64,000 nucleotides of DNA from Mangrovimonas spongiae (GTDB lineage: Bacteria > Bacteroidota > Bacteroidia > Flavobacteriales > Flavobacteriaceae). The DNA lies in contig NZ_RWBG01000004.1 in NCBI RefSeq assembly GCF_003944795.1, positions 186,001 to 250,000 on the forward strand. Reading direction: 5' to 3'. A program made the translations under genes and the position numbers. The notes beneath the pieces were generated by a model that had not been told where the DNA came from, ran no database searches, and worked only from the letters and a program-made list of their open reading frames with translations. Of the stretch, positions 35,890-44,163 are shown piece after piece (the stretch's first letter is position 1; the number at the start of each line of letters is the position of its first letter).

Positions 35890-37068
35890 TTAGTCATCAT
35901 CAATTCTATTATCATCAAACGACGATGGCAATAACTTAGGAATAAACTTAATAACCAAAGGTAAAAGTAACGCGCCACCAGGAAGCATAAAAATAGCAAG
36001 ACTAGGAATAGATTTAAAAATATCTAGTAACTGGTCTTGTACTTTTTTTTGTTCGTCTTCACTTAATTCTCTAACGGTAGACTGGCTTAATAACTTAACT
36101 AATTCCTGACTTTCTTTTAATTCTTTTTGTAACCGTTTACTGTTTCTAGAAATAAGCTTACTCACCATTTTACTGGAATTAGAGTAAAAGGTTTTTACAA
36201 TGTTTTTTGAGCTTAAAAGGGCAATCTTTTCTTTATGCGAACTGTAAAATAACTTAATATTGTTTATGGAATTGGTAATAATAGCATTGTCTAATTCCAA
36301 AAGTAGACCAATGTCTTGTAAAATGCTTTCTTCATTTTTATCAATATTTAAATCACTCCAAGTAGCCATACAAGCAATATCCACGATGTAATATTTTTCA
36401 AGCTTAAACGATATAGGTGTTAAGGCTTCCTTAAGACTCACTTTTTCATCTATATTATAACGTAACGATTGCTCTACAAGTTCAATTAAACTTTTATCGT
36501 ATTTAGTTTTCTGTTCTTTAATATTTAAAACCTCTATAACGGTTGTTTCTATAGCTAATTCAAGGGTTTTTATATAGTCTTCAGAAATATAATCGTGTTG
36601 TAAAAATCTTTGATAGGCTAAAACATCAATAAAAAGTAAGGCATTTGTGATAAAGTAATTAAAGCTTCGCTCGATAATATTATCATCTATTTGAATACGT
36701 TTATGAATAATAGTCTCTAAAAGTGATGAAGTTTTTCGTTCGCCTAAAAATTCAGAAAAAACAGATGGTTTGTGGGCATTTATTTGTGTGTAAAAATCGA
36801 TAACACTTTCTACAAAACCATTGTTTGTATTTAAGGCATTGTTATAGCAAAATTTTAAGGCAAGGAGGAAATTAATCTTACAAATCTCTTCTTCGGTAAG
36901 TTTTTCTTCACTTAAACCATCTTTTATAGTTTTTATGTTGCTACCATAAATAAAACCAACATCTCTCAACTTATAATAAAACCTTTCTAAGTCAGTATTT
37001 AGCCATACCGAGGTTTCATTGTCAAGCTTTAAAAGTTTTTTTACCCAACCGTTTGCCGAAGGATTCAT
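35890..37068 (-). CDS. LETM1-related protein
   Basis: A 392-residue protein. Its C-terminus is LETM1-like: SIPSLAIFMLPGGALLLPLVIKFIPKLLPSSF (positions about 352-384), the short helix and PxLLPS pattern of the mitochondrial cation-transport protein LETM1. The N-terminal 300 residues are helical and soluble without known domain; they include a region (DIACMATWSDLNIDKNEESIL) resembling EF-hand or TerB-type acidic bundles. Flavobacterial members are labelled biofilm-associated. Function here is unknown. It converges with the LytTR gene, 2 bases apart. Confidence 0.82.
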   Translation of the reverse strand: MNPSANGWVKKLLKLDNETSVWLNTDLERFYYKLRDVGFIYGSNIKTIKDGLSEEKLTEEEICKINFLLALKFCYNNALNTNNGFVESVIDFYTQINAHKPSVFSEFLGERKTSSLLETIIHKRIQIDDNIIERSFNYFITNALLFIDVLAYQRFLQHDYISEDYIKTLELAIETTVIEVLNIKEQKTKYDKSLIELVEQSLRYNIDEKVSLKEALTPISFKLEKYYIVDIACMATWSDLNIDKNEESILQDIGLLLELDNAIITNSINNIKLFYSSHKEKIALLSSKNIVKTFYSNSSKMVSKLISRNSKRLQKELKESQELVKLLSQSTVRELSEDEQKKVQDQLLDIFKSIPSLAIFMLPGGALLLPLVIKFIPKLLPSSFDDNRIDDD

Positions 37069-37174
37069 AAGTGTTTTAATAAAATGTAAATATAGGTAAA
37101 TTAATTTTCGCGTTATATCATATATGTAAAGTTAAAGCCATGTTAAAGCCGTATAAAAAAATATAGTCCAATAC

Positions 37175-37182
37175 TATTTTTG
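37175..37182 (+). promoter_or_regulatory. Possible -7 element for the TonB receptor gene
   Basis: TATTTTTG matches TAnnTTTG and lies 25 bases upstream of the ATG at 37208. No TTG -33 element was found. Confidence 0.45.
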
Positions 37183-37207
37183 TGGGTTTTAATTTTAACC
37201 AACTAAC

Positions 37208-39436
37208 ATGCAAAAGTTAATAACAGTTTTACTTTTAATTATCATTGTAAAGGCAAGTTTTTCACAAACTATTCAAGGAACAATAACTAATCTAGATAAT
37301 CAACCATTACATGGTGCATATATTTATAATGTAACATCAAAAAGTCATGCGCATAGTAATGAAAAAGGAGCCTTTATTTTAAATAATACCAAGACAAACG
37401 ATTCTGTTACAATTGGGCTGTTAGGTTATGAAAAAATTATCATTACTGTTAAACCATTTCATTTTAAAGAAGGCATGGTTATTGGTTTAAAAAGTAAAGC
37501 TTTTTTACTAGATGAGTTGGTGTTAACCAATAAGGTAAATGCCATGAATTCAATAGTTAAATTAGACTTAGAAACAAACCCAGTAAATTCCTCTCAAGAG
37601 ATTTTAAGAAAAGTTCCAGGAATGATTATAGGGCAGCATGCTGGAGGGGGAAAAGCAGAACAAATGTTTTTACGTGGTTTTGATATTGATCATGGAACCG
37701 ATGTTGCTTTAACTGTCGATGGAATGCCTGTAAACATGGTATCTCATGCTCATGGTCAAGGTTATAGCGATTTACATTTTCTTATTCCTGAAACTATAAA
37801 AAATATAGAATTTGGAAAAGGACCTTATTATGCTAATAAAGGCGATTTTGCTACTGCGGCTTATGTTGGGTTTCAAACTAAAGATAGACTTAACGATAAT
37901 AATATTACATTTTCTTACGGGCAATTTAATTCATTAAGAACGTTAGGAATGTTTGATCTATTAGATAGAAATAACAAAACGCAAAATGCTTACTTAGCCA
38001 TGGAGTATATTGCTACTGATGGCCCTTACAATTCCCCTCAAAACTTTAATAGATTAAATGTTTTTGGAAAATATAATACCTTATTAAACAATGGCGGTAA
38101 ACTGTCATTATCGGCATCGCATTTTACTAGTCGTTGGGATGCCTCAGGGCAAATTCCACAACGAGCAGTTGATAGTGGTTTAATTTCAAGGTTTGGTGCT
38201 ATAGATGATACCGAAGGTGGAAATACATCAAGATCTAATGTTAATGTGTCGTACTTTAAGTTTCTAGACGATGATATAAAAATGACTTCAAACGCTTACT
38301 ATTCTCATTACGATTTTGAGCTGTATTCTAATTTCACGTTCTTTTTAGAAGATCCTGTAAATGGAGATCAAATCAAGCAAAAGGAAGACCGACATATTTT
38401 AGGATTCAATACCGAAATTGAAAAGCATCATAACTTTGGAGAAGTTGCAGCAAATTTTAGTGTTGGGGCTGGTTTACGACATGATATTGTTAACGATGTA
38501 GAATTATCACATACATTAAATAGAAAAGAAACTTTAGCATATTTACAGTTAGGCGATGTTAACCAAACCAATATGTTTGCCTACTTAAATTCGGAGTTTT
38601 TAATGGGCGATTTTAAAGTAGTGCCAGGACTTCGGTTAGATTACTTTAAGTTTATGTATAACGATGCTTTAGCAGCAAATTACAAAACGCTAAGTAATTA
38701 TAAGGTAGCTTTAAGCCCTAAGTTAAATGTGTTTTATAATCAATCGGATAATTTACAATGGTTTGTAAAATCAGGCATTGGGTTTCACTCTAATGATACT
38801 CGTGTGGTGCTTCAGCAAGAAAAAGATATATTACCTAGAGCTTATGGTGTAGATGTTGGCTCTATTTGGAAACCATTTCCTAAAATGTTCTTTAACACTG
38901 CCGTTTGGTATTTACTTTCAGAACAAGAGTTTGTTTATGTAGGTGATGCTGGAATTGTAGAACCTAGTGGCGAGTCGCAACGCTACGGATTAGATGTTGG
39001 GTTGCGTTATCAATTTACAGATTGGTTATATTTTGATACCGATGCTACACTTACGCATGCACGAAGTACAGAAGCACTAGATGGAGAAGATTACATACCA
39101 TTAGCTCCAGACTTTACATTAACAGGTGGTTTAGCAATACATAATTTAAAAGGATTTAATGCTGGCTTGCGTTACAGATATATTGATGATAGACCGGCAA
39201 ATGAAAGTAACTCTATTGTAGCCGAAGGCTATTTTGTTACCGATGTAAATGTATCTTATACCTTAAAAAAAATAACTTTTGGAGTTAATATAGAAAATCT
39301 ATTTGATGTTGATTGGAACGAAACACAATTTGCTACAGAATCAAGACTTCAAAATGAAATAAATCCTGTTGAAGAAATTCATTTTACACCAGGAACACCT
39401 TTTTTTGCTAAAGGTTATATAAGTTATAAATTCTAA
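37208..39436 (+). CDS. TonB-dependent receptor with carboxypeptidase-regulatory-like N-terminus
   Basis: A 742-residue outer-membrane receptor. It starts with a signal peptide (cleavage after ASFSQ). A CarboxypepD_reg-like domain spans 22-105 (GTITNLDNQPLHGAYIYN), then the plug (QEILRKVPGMIIGQHAGGGKAEQMFLRGFDIDHGTD, split in the protein by strand turns) and a 22-strand barrel ending in GYISYKF. The plug contains several His (IDHG, SHAHGQGYSD), which may bind a metal. No SusD partner gene is present, so glycan import is unlikely. Substrate is unknown. Confidence 0.92.
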   Translation: MQKLITVLLLIIIVKASFSQTIQGTITNLDNQPLHGAYIYNVTSKSHAHSNEKGAFILNNTKTNDSVTIGLLGYEKIIITVKPFHFKEGMVIGLKSKAFLLDELVLTNKVNAMNSIVKLDLETNPVNSSQEILRKVPGMIIGQHAGGGKAEQMFLRGFDIDHGTDVALTVDGMPVNMVSHAHGQGYSDLHFLIPETIKNIEFGKGPYYANKGDFATAAYVGFQTKDRLNDNNITFSYGQFNSLRTLGMFDLLDRNNKTQNAYLAMEYIATDGPYNSPQNFNRLNVFGKYNTLLNNGGKLSLSASHFTSRWDASGQIPQRAVDSGLISRFGAIDDTEGGNTSRSNVNVSYFKFLDDDIKMTSNAYYSHYDFELYSNFTFFLEDPVNGDQIKQKEDRHILGFNTEIEKHHNFGEVAANFSVGAGLRHDIVNDVELSHTLNRKETLAYLQLGDVNQTNMFAYLNSEFLMGDFKVVPGLRLDYFKFMYNDALAANYKTLSNYKVALSPKLNVFYNQSDNLQWFVKSGIGFHSNDTRVVLQQEKDILPRAYGVDVGSIWKPFPKMFFNTAVWYLLSEQEFVYVGDAGIVEPSGESQRYGLDVGLRYQFTDWLYFDTDATLTHARSTEALDGEDYIPLAPDFTLTGGLAIHNLKGFNAGLRYRYIDDRPANESNSIVAEGYFVTDVNVSYTLKKITFGVNIENLFDVDWNETQFATESRLQNEINPVEEIHFTPGTPFFAKGYISYKF

Positions 39437-39465
39437 TAAAGAAGTATACAATTAGCTTATAAAAA

Positions 39466-39494
39466 GAAAAGGCTTACTAATTAGTAAGCCTTTT
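39466..39494 (+). terminator. Intrinsic terminator after the TonB receptor gene
   Basis: AAAAGGCTTACTAA pairs with its exact complement TTAGTAAGCCTTTT with almost no loop, and ends in T bases. Symmetric, so it may also act on the other strand. Confidence 0.85.
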
Positions 39495-39523
39495 TAATCG
39501 TTTTTATGTTTTATATAGCCTTT

Positions 39524-39649
39524 TTTAGCTTTTATATATTTTCGCCACATTTTTAAGTTTAAAAAAACCAATATACAAAGTGTGATAATTTGTATGATAG
39601 CAATAAGATTTATAAGGGTTAACGGCATCATTATTAATTTGGGGTTCAT
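39524..39649 (-). CDS. Possible 41-residue single-pass membrane protein
   Basis: The minus strand reads ATG at 39649 to TAA at 39524. The product begins MNPKLIMMPLTLINLIAII and has one hydrophobic helix (about residues 5-31), then a basic end WRKIYKS. This positive-inside layout is what a small membrane protein would show. It lies between two terminators. There is no similarity I recognise and no clear promoter, so it may be chance. Confidence 0.35.
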
Positions 39650-39723
39650 TATTAAGACACCGTTTTATTTATAAAGTCACTTTAAAGTTAATTATTTAAT
39701 TTAGGGACAGAAGTTTGGGTATA

Positions 39724-39756
39724 AAAAAAGCTACTTACATGTAATAAGCAGCTTTT
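39724..39756 (-). terminator. Intrinsic terminator after the YceI gene
   Basis: On the minus strand AAAAGCT and CTTA arms pair with TAAG and AGCTTTT (one mismatch), followed by a run of T. It ends about 20 bases after the YceI stop. Confidence 0.7.
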
Positions 39757-39777
39757 AATATAAATTATATTGTGTCG

Positions 39778-40413
39778 TTAGCTCTTTCTTAGGTAAGTAC
39801 TTACCTCAATAGCAACATCTTCCCATGTTTTACTTACGCCATCTGGGCCTTTGTGTAAATCAAAACAAACTTTGTTTAAACTTTCTAAAGCATCAAGAGC
39901 ATTCCATGTTTTAAGGTCCATAGTTCCAGTAAGTGTAACGCGTCTTTCATCAGTAATGTTAATATCTAAAGGAAGATTTTCTGTAACCCCATTCATGGTA
40001 ATAGAGGCAACATAATTACCATTACTAGATGTAATAGTACCGCTTATAAGTTCTGTGTCTAACATCGCACCAAAAAAGGACTCCTTTAATTTGCCATCAC
40101 GTACGTCGTCATTCGTAAATAAACTACTTACAGGAATAGAAAACGTTAAATTATTTAAGGCTTCTTCTGGTGAGTTTCCAGATTTTTCGTCAAACTTTAA
40201 AACGGTAAATTCGCCACCTACAGGTGTTTTTTCAGTTGTTTTGTAAGCTGTCCATTTTACCGAAGTCGCTTCTGGCTTTACTACAAATTTTTCTGTAGTA
40301 GTTACCTCAGTGGTTGTTTCTGTACCTGTTTCTGTTTTTGTCTCTTTTTTATTGTCTTTACAGGACAATAAGCTTAATGTAAGTACTATTAAAAAGTAAC
40401 TTATTTTCTTCAT
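39778..40413 (-). CDS. YceI family lipoprotein
   Basis: A 211-residue lipoprotein (lipobox LSLLSC, Cys18) with a Thr/Glu-rich spacer at 22-42. The YceI lipocalin-like barrel follows: ATSVKWTAYKTTEKTPVGGEFTVL near 49-72, LKESFFGAMLDTEL and VTLTGTMDLKTWNA. YceI proteins bind polyisoprenoid or other amphiphiles in a barrel. It is divergent from hemN across 136 bases that contain an FNR-like site. Confidence 0.92.
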   Translation of the reverse strand: MKKISYFLIVLTLSLLSCKDNKKETKTETGTETTTEVTTTEKFVVKPEATSVKWTAYKTTEKTPVGGEFTVLKFDEKSGNSPEEALNNLTFSIPVSSLFTNDDVRDGKLKESFFGAMLDTELISGTITSSNGNYVASITMNGVTENLPLDINITDERRVTLTGTMDLKTWNALDALESLNKVCFDLHKGPDGVSKTWEDVAIEVSTYLRKS

Positions 40414-40487
40414 TTTTTGTGGTTTTTCAAGTTTTGAATAAAATTAAGGATTATCACATAAATAATAAAATTATTAACAAAGGTTTA

Positions 40488-40503
40488 TATGACAAATATC
40501 ATA
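40488..40503 (+). promoter_or_regulatory. FNR-like palindrome upstream of hemN
   Basis: TATGACAAATATCATA is an inverted repeat (TATGA / TCATA). It ends 21 bases before the -7 element TAATTTTG of hemN, so its centre would lie near -42 from the start site, as for class II FNR/CRP activation. Three further promoters in this window share the motif and the spacing. Confidence 0.75.
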
Positions 40504-40505
40504 GT

Positions 40506-40532
40506 TTGAAGTTAGGAGTACCGCTAATTTTG
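40506..40532 (+). promoter_or_regulatory. Predicted promoter for hemN
   Basis: TTG at 40506-40508, 16 bases, then TAATTTTG at 40525-40532. The TTG begins 2 bases after the FNR-like site, exactly as in the nos promoter. The hemN ATG is 17 bases downstream. Confidence 0.65.
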
Positions 40533-40549
40533 GCTATAAATTATTTGGT

Positions 40550-41917
40550 ATGAGTCAACAAGAATTAATTAGGAAATATAATGTTCCTGGTCCTAGATAT
40601 ACAAGCTATCCAACAGTGCCTTTTTGGAATATGGACACTTTTTCATTAAAAGCCTGGAAAGCCTCTTTAAAGCAATCTTTTATTGAAAGTAATGCTAAAG
40701 AAGGTATAAGCATATATATACATTTACCATTTTGCGAAAGCCTTTGCACTTTTTGTGGTTGTAATAAACGTATTACAAAACGTCATGAAGTCGAATCGCC
40801 TTATATAACAGCGCTTTTAAAAGAATGGCAAATGTATTGCGATTTATTTGATGCCAAACCAAAAATTAAAGAGTTACATTTAGGTGGCGGTACACCAACA
40901 TTCTTCTCATCAGAAAATTTAAAACGATTAATTAAAGGCTTGGTTAATAGAGCCGAATTAGCCAATAATTACGAGTTTAGCTTTGAAGGTCACCCAAATA
41001 ATACCACAAAAGAACACCTTCAAACGCTTTTCGATTTAGGATTTAGACGCGTAAGTTTTGGAGTACAAGATTATAACGAAACCGTGCAGAAAGCTATTCA
41101 TAGAATTCAACCTTTCGAACACGTAAAATATGTTACAGAAACAGCCAGAGAAATAGGCTATACAAGTGTTGGACACGATATTATTTTTGGCTTACCGTTT
41201 CAAACAGTGGATCATATAAAAGAAACTATAGCAAAAACAAAGCAGTTAATGCCAGATCGCATTGCCTTTTACAGTTATGCGCATACACCTTGGATAAAAG
41301 GTAATGGACAACGTGGTTTTAACGATCAAGATTTACCTAAACCAGAACAAAAACGACTGCAATACGATATAGGTAAAACATTACTTATAGAAGCGGGTTA
41401 TACCGAAATAGGCATGGACCACTTTGCCTTGCCAACCGATTCGTTATACGAAGCTATGGCTAAAGAAAGTTTACACCGAAATTTTATGGGATATACCGCA
41501 TCAAAAACACAAATGATGATAGGCTTAGGTGTCTCATCTATAAGTGATAGTTGGTATGGTTTTGCCCAAAATGTAAAAGGTTTAGAAGAATATTATCATT
41601 TAATAGAAGAACAGATTATACCAGTTTTTAGAGGCCATATTTTAAATAATGAAGATTTAGTAATCAGGCAGCACATTTTAAATGTAATGTGTCATAATAA
41701 AACCTCATGGAAATCTGAGCATTTAAAATTTGAAGCTTTAAACGAGACATTAAGTAAATTAGATGAAATGGTAAAAGACGGATTACTTGTTATAGAGTCT
41801 GAACGTTTAAAAATCACAACAAAAGGACGCCCTTTTGTTAGAAATGTATCTATGGCATTTGATGTTTTGTTACAACGAAAACAACCTGATAAGCCATTGT
41901 TTTCTATGACAATTTAA
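40550..41917 (+). CDS. hemN: Oxygen-independent coproporphyrinogen III oxidase
   Basis: HemN is a radical SAM enzyme that makes protoporphyrinogen IX without oxygen. The Fe-S motif is CESLCTFCGCNK near residue 63 (CxxxCxxC, then the extra Cys of true HemN). GGGTPTFFS near 110 and the HemN_C domain at about 370-445 (LKITTKGRPFVRNVSMAFD) follow. N-terminal GPRYTSYPT is a HemN hallmark. Length of 455 residues matches E. coli HemN. The FNR-like promoter fits a need under low oxygen. Confidence 0.95.
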   Translation: MSQQELIRKYNVPGPRYTSYPTVPFWNMDTFSLKAWKASLKQSFIESNAKEGISIYIHLPFCESLCTFCGCNKRITKRHEVESPYITALLKEWQMYCDLFDAKPKIKELHLGGGTPTFFSSENLKRLIKGLVNRAELANNYEFSFEGHPNNTTKEHLQTLFDLGFRRVSFGVQDYNETVQKAIHRIQPFEHVKYVTETAREIGYTSVGHDIIFGLPFQTVDHIKETIAKTKQLMPDRIAFYSYAHTPWIKGNGQRGFNDQDLPKPEQKRLQYDIGKTLLIEAGYTEIGMDHFALPTDSLYEAMAKESLHRNFMGYTASKTQMMIGLGVSSISDSWYGFAQNVKGLEEYYHLIEEQIIPVFRGHILNNEDLVIRQHILNVMCHNKTSWKSEHLKFEALNETLSKLDEMVKDGLLVIESERLKITTKGRPFVRNVSMAFDVLLQRKQPDKPLFSMTI

Positions 41918-41932
41918 TAAACTAAAACCTTC

Positions 41933-41974
41933 TTTGTAGGGTAACACAAAAAATCGTAATTTAAGCCCTACAAA
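41933..41974. repeat. Inverted repeat between hemN and usp
   Basis: TTTGTAGGG at 41933-41941 and CCCTACAAA at 41966-41974 are exact complements around a 24-base AT-rich loop. It may be a weak terminator or a regulator-binding site. The usp gene starts 34 bases later. Confidence 0.55.
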
Positions 41975-42007
41975 AAACAATACTAAAAAATCCTAAAATC
42001 AAAAAAA

Positions 42008-42838
42008 ATGAAAAAAATTATTGTTCCTATAGATTTCTCTAAATATTCAGAATACGCCTTAGAAGCTGCCGCTGTAATGGCCAAGCAAAACGATGGTGAA
42101 GTATTAGCTTTACACATGTTAGAGCTTTCTGAAGCTGTTTTAACCAAGGGAAGCGCAGCACAAAGTGAAGAAGCAATTTTTTACCTTAAACTAGCAGAAA
42201 AACGATTTGAAGAGTTTTTAGATCGTGATTATTTAAACGATGTTAACGTAACACCAATAGTTAAGCATTTTAAAGTGTTTAGCGAGGTTAATGATGTAGC
42301 CAAAGAACACGATGCCGATTTAATCGTTATGGGGTCTCAAGGTACCAGCGGTTTAGCCGAAATATTTGTTGGATCAAATACAGAGAAAGTTGTAAGGCAT
42401 TCAGAAACTCCTGTACTAGTGTTAAAAAACAAACTAGAGTCAACAGCTTTTAAAAACGTTTTATTTGCAACCGATTTTTCTGAAGAATCTATCGATATAT
42501 ACAAAAAAGCGTCAAGTAAATTAGAAGGTATGGGAGCTAAGGTACATTTAGTGTATGTAAATACGCCAGGGAGCTTTTTAAATTCAACCGAAATGCGCCA
42601 GAAAGTATCTAATTTCTTAGCCGAAGCCAATGGAAATACAGATGGAATGGAAGATACTAGTTTTGTGTCTGACTATACAGTCGAGGCAGGTGTTTTAAAT
42701 CATGCGAATAGTATAAATGCCGATTTAGTTGCCGTAGCAACCCACGGTAGAACTGGTATTGCACACTTTTTTGAAGGTAGTATATCTGAAGATATTGCGA
42801 ACCATTCCATATTACCAGTAATGACATTTAAAATCTAA
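42008..42838 (+). CDS. Tandem universal stress protein (UspA family)
   Basis: A 276-residue protein with two Usp domains. Domain 1 (1-140) has IIVPIDFSKYSEYAL and ends with the ATP-binding pattern GSQGTSGLAEIFVGSNTEKVVRHSETPVLVLK. Domain 2 (148-276) has VLFATDFSEESIDIYKK and ATHGRTGIAHFFEGSISEDIANHSILPVM. The G-2x-G-9x-G(S/T) motif is recognisable in both. It lies next to hemN; a role under low oxygen is inferred from context. Confidence 0.92.
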   Translation: MKKIIVPIDFSKYSEYALEAAAVMAKQNDGEVLALHMLELSEAVLTKGSAAQSEEAIFYLKLAEKRFEEFLDRDYLNDVNVTPIVKHFKVFSEVNDVAKEHDADLIVMGSQGTSGLAEIFVGSNTEKVVRHSETPVLVLKNKLESTAFKNVLFATDFSEESIDIYKKASSKLEGMGAKVHLVYVNTPGSFLNSTEMRQKVSNFLAEANGNTDGMEDTSFVSDYTVEAGVLNHANSINADLVAVATHGRTGIAHFFEGSISEDIANHSILPVMTFKI

Positions 42839-42863
42839 AATAATAACCATTTATTTGTGTTTT

Positions 42864-42894
42864 AAGCCTAAAGAGAAATCTTTAGGCTTTTTTT
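42864..42894 (+). terminator. Intrinsic terminator after usp
   Basis: AAGCCTAAAGA pairs with TCTTTAGGCTT around a GAAA tetraloop, followed by seven T. It insulates the nos promoter. Confidence 0.9.
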
Positions 42895-42962
42895 GTCACT
42901 GATTTTCAAGGGGCTACTATATAGTTTGATTTGTTTTTAAATAGGATAAAAAAGTCCTGTTT

Positions 42963-42978
42963 TATGATAAAAATCATA
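42963..42978 (+). promoter_or_regulatory. FNR-like palindrome upstream of the nos cluster
   Basis: TATGATAAAAATCATA is a perfect inverted repeat with arms TATGAT and ATCATA and a 4-base centre. It ends 21 bases before the -7 element TACTTTTG at 43000. It is the best match to FNR-type sites in the window. Confidence 0.82.
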
Positions 42979-42980
42979 TT

Positions 42981-43007
42981 TTGTCTTCTATACAACAATT
43001 ACTTTTG
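42981..43007 (+). promoter_or_regulatory. Predicted promoter for the nos cluster
   Basis: TTG at 42981-42983, 16 bases, then TACTTTTG at 43000-43007. The layout and the 2-base gap to the FNR-like site are the same as at hemN. The first ATG is 24 bases downstream. Confidence 0.7.
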
Positions 43008-43030
43008 AGTAGTTAATAATTAATTTATAT

Positions 43031-43546
43031 ATGAAAACTAAAACATCAATTATCGCGATTTTATTTGCCGTTCTAATCATAGGCTGTGGCGGCAAAGAAG
43101 AAAAGAAAAAAGAAACATTCTCCTATCAAAAGAAAAGTACCAATACAGAGCAGGTAACTACAAAAAAGGACAATGCCGAGAAACCATTGCCAGCATCTCA
43201 ACGAGTAGATTTAGATAATAAAGGAGTAGGACCCATTACTTCAATTAATTTACCTGCAGATATAGATCAGTCTATGGTAGCTCATGGGCAGGAAGTTTAC
43301 AAAAAAATGTGTACAGCTTGTCACAGAGCCGAAAAAAAGTTTATAGGTCCAGCACCAACAGGAATTCTAGAACGTAGAAGTCCAGAATGGATTATGAATA
43401 TGATTTTAAATCCAGAGGAAATGGTTAAGAAAGATCCTTTAGCAAAAGATTTACTTATTGAGTTTAACGGCTCACCAATGGCAAACCAAAATCTTACCGA
43501 AGAGGAGGCAAGAGCAGTGCTAGAATACTTTAGAACTTTAAAATAA
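43031..43546 (+). CDS. Monoheme cytochrome c lipoprotein of the nos cluster
   Basis: A 171-residue lipoprotein (lipobox IIGC, Cys19). A Lys/Glu/Thr-rich linker (22-60) separates it from the haem domain. The haem motif is CTACH (Cys94, Cys97, His98). The axial Met is likely in FNGSPMANQNL. It is first in the nos operon and probably feeds electrons to the CuA site of NosZ; the donor role is inferred from position and from cytochromes in clade II clusters. Confidence 0.92.
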   Translation: MKTKTSIIAILFAVLIIGCGGKEEKKKETFSYQKKSTNTEQVTTKKDNAEKPLPASQRVDLDNKGVGPITSINLPADIDQSMVAHGQEVYKKMCTACHRAEKKFIGPAPTGILERRSPEWIMNMILNPEEMVKKDPLAKDLLIEFNGSPMANQNLTEEEARAVLEYFRTLK

Positions 43547-43562
43547 TTAAAAATTAATATTT

Positions 43563-44141
43563 ATGAAGTTATTTAAACAATTTTGCTTGGTTGTTATTTT
43601 TATAGGAACTCTGTTTGCCTGTAAAAATGAAAATCAACAAACAACAACGTCAGACAACAATACAGAAGTAAGCAATAAACCTGTCGAAAAAACAGGGCAA
43701 GCGTTTATAAAAGATGATGCTTCAAAACCTAATTGTCTTCAAATTGCTATAGCGTCACCAAACCATAAAACACTAGTTGCAGCCGTACAAGCTGCTCAAG
43801 TAGAAAATGCCTTAGTAAATGTTGGGCCATTAACTGTTTTTGCCCCTACAGATGATGCTTTTGCGGCTTTACCAGAAGGTACTGTCGATAATTTATTAAA
43901 GCCAGAAAATAAAGCAGATCTAGCAAACATTTTAAAATATCATGTTACACCAGGAAACTACTCTAAAGACTTTTTAACCAAATTTAAAAAGTTGGGACAA
44001 GCTAATAACGGTTATGTGCCTGTAACAGTAGAGAATGGTGAGCCCATTATTGGTGGCGCAAAAATTATAGCTAGCGTGCCAGCTGGAAATGGTGTTGTAC
44101 ATGTAATCGATAAGGTATTATTACCACCATCTAAAGAATAG
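43563..44141 (+). CDS. Fasciclin domain lipoprotein in the nos cluster
   Basis: A 192-residue lipoprotein (lipobox GTLFAC, Cys20). Residues 58-190 form one fasciclin (FAS1) domain: HKTLVAAVQAAQVENAL, LTVFAPTDDAFAALP (H1 motif), KYHVTPGNYSKDF and GGAKIIASVPAGNGVVHVIDKVLLPP (H2 motif, split by loops). FAS1 domains mediate adhesion or protein contact. In this operon it may help assemble or tether the reductase; no direct evidence. It starts 16 bases after the cytochrome. Confidence 0.92.
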   Translation: MKLFKQFCLVVIFIGTLFACKNENQQTTTSDNNTEVSNKPVEKTGQAFIKDDASKPNCLQIAIASPNHKTLVAAVQAAQVENALVNVGPLTVFAPTDDAFAALPEGTVDNLLKPENKADLANILKYHVTPGNYSKDFLTKFKKLGQANNGYVPVTVENGEPIIGGAKIIASVPAGNGVVHVIDKVLLPPSKE

Positions 44142-44163
44142 TAAATCACTAACTCAATTAATA

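Larger units (their letters stand above)
39437..39777. other. 341-base intergenic region with terminators and a small ORF
   Basis: It holds a terminator for the TonB receptor gene (39466-39494), a possible 41-residue membrane ORF on the minus strand (39524-39649), and a terminator for the YceI gene on the minus strand (39724-39756). I see nothing else. Confidence 0.7.

Noticed and set aside
37110-37135. Possible FNR-like site upstream of the TonB receptor at 37208
   Set aside because: The TATATCATATATG sequence lacks the TGA...TCA symmetry of the other four sites.
37208-39436. SusC-type glycan importer
   Set aside because: No SusD gene and no glycan-degrading genes are near, so a generic TonB receptor is the safer call.
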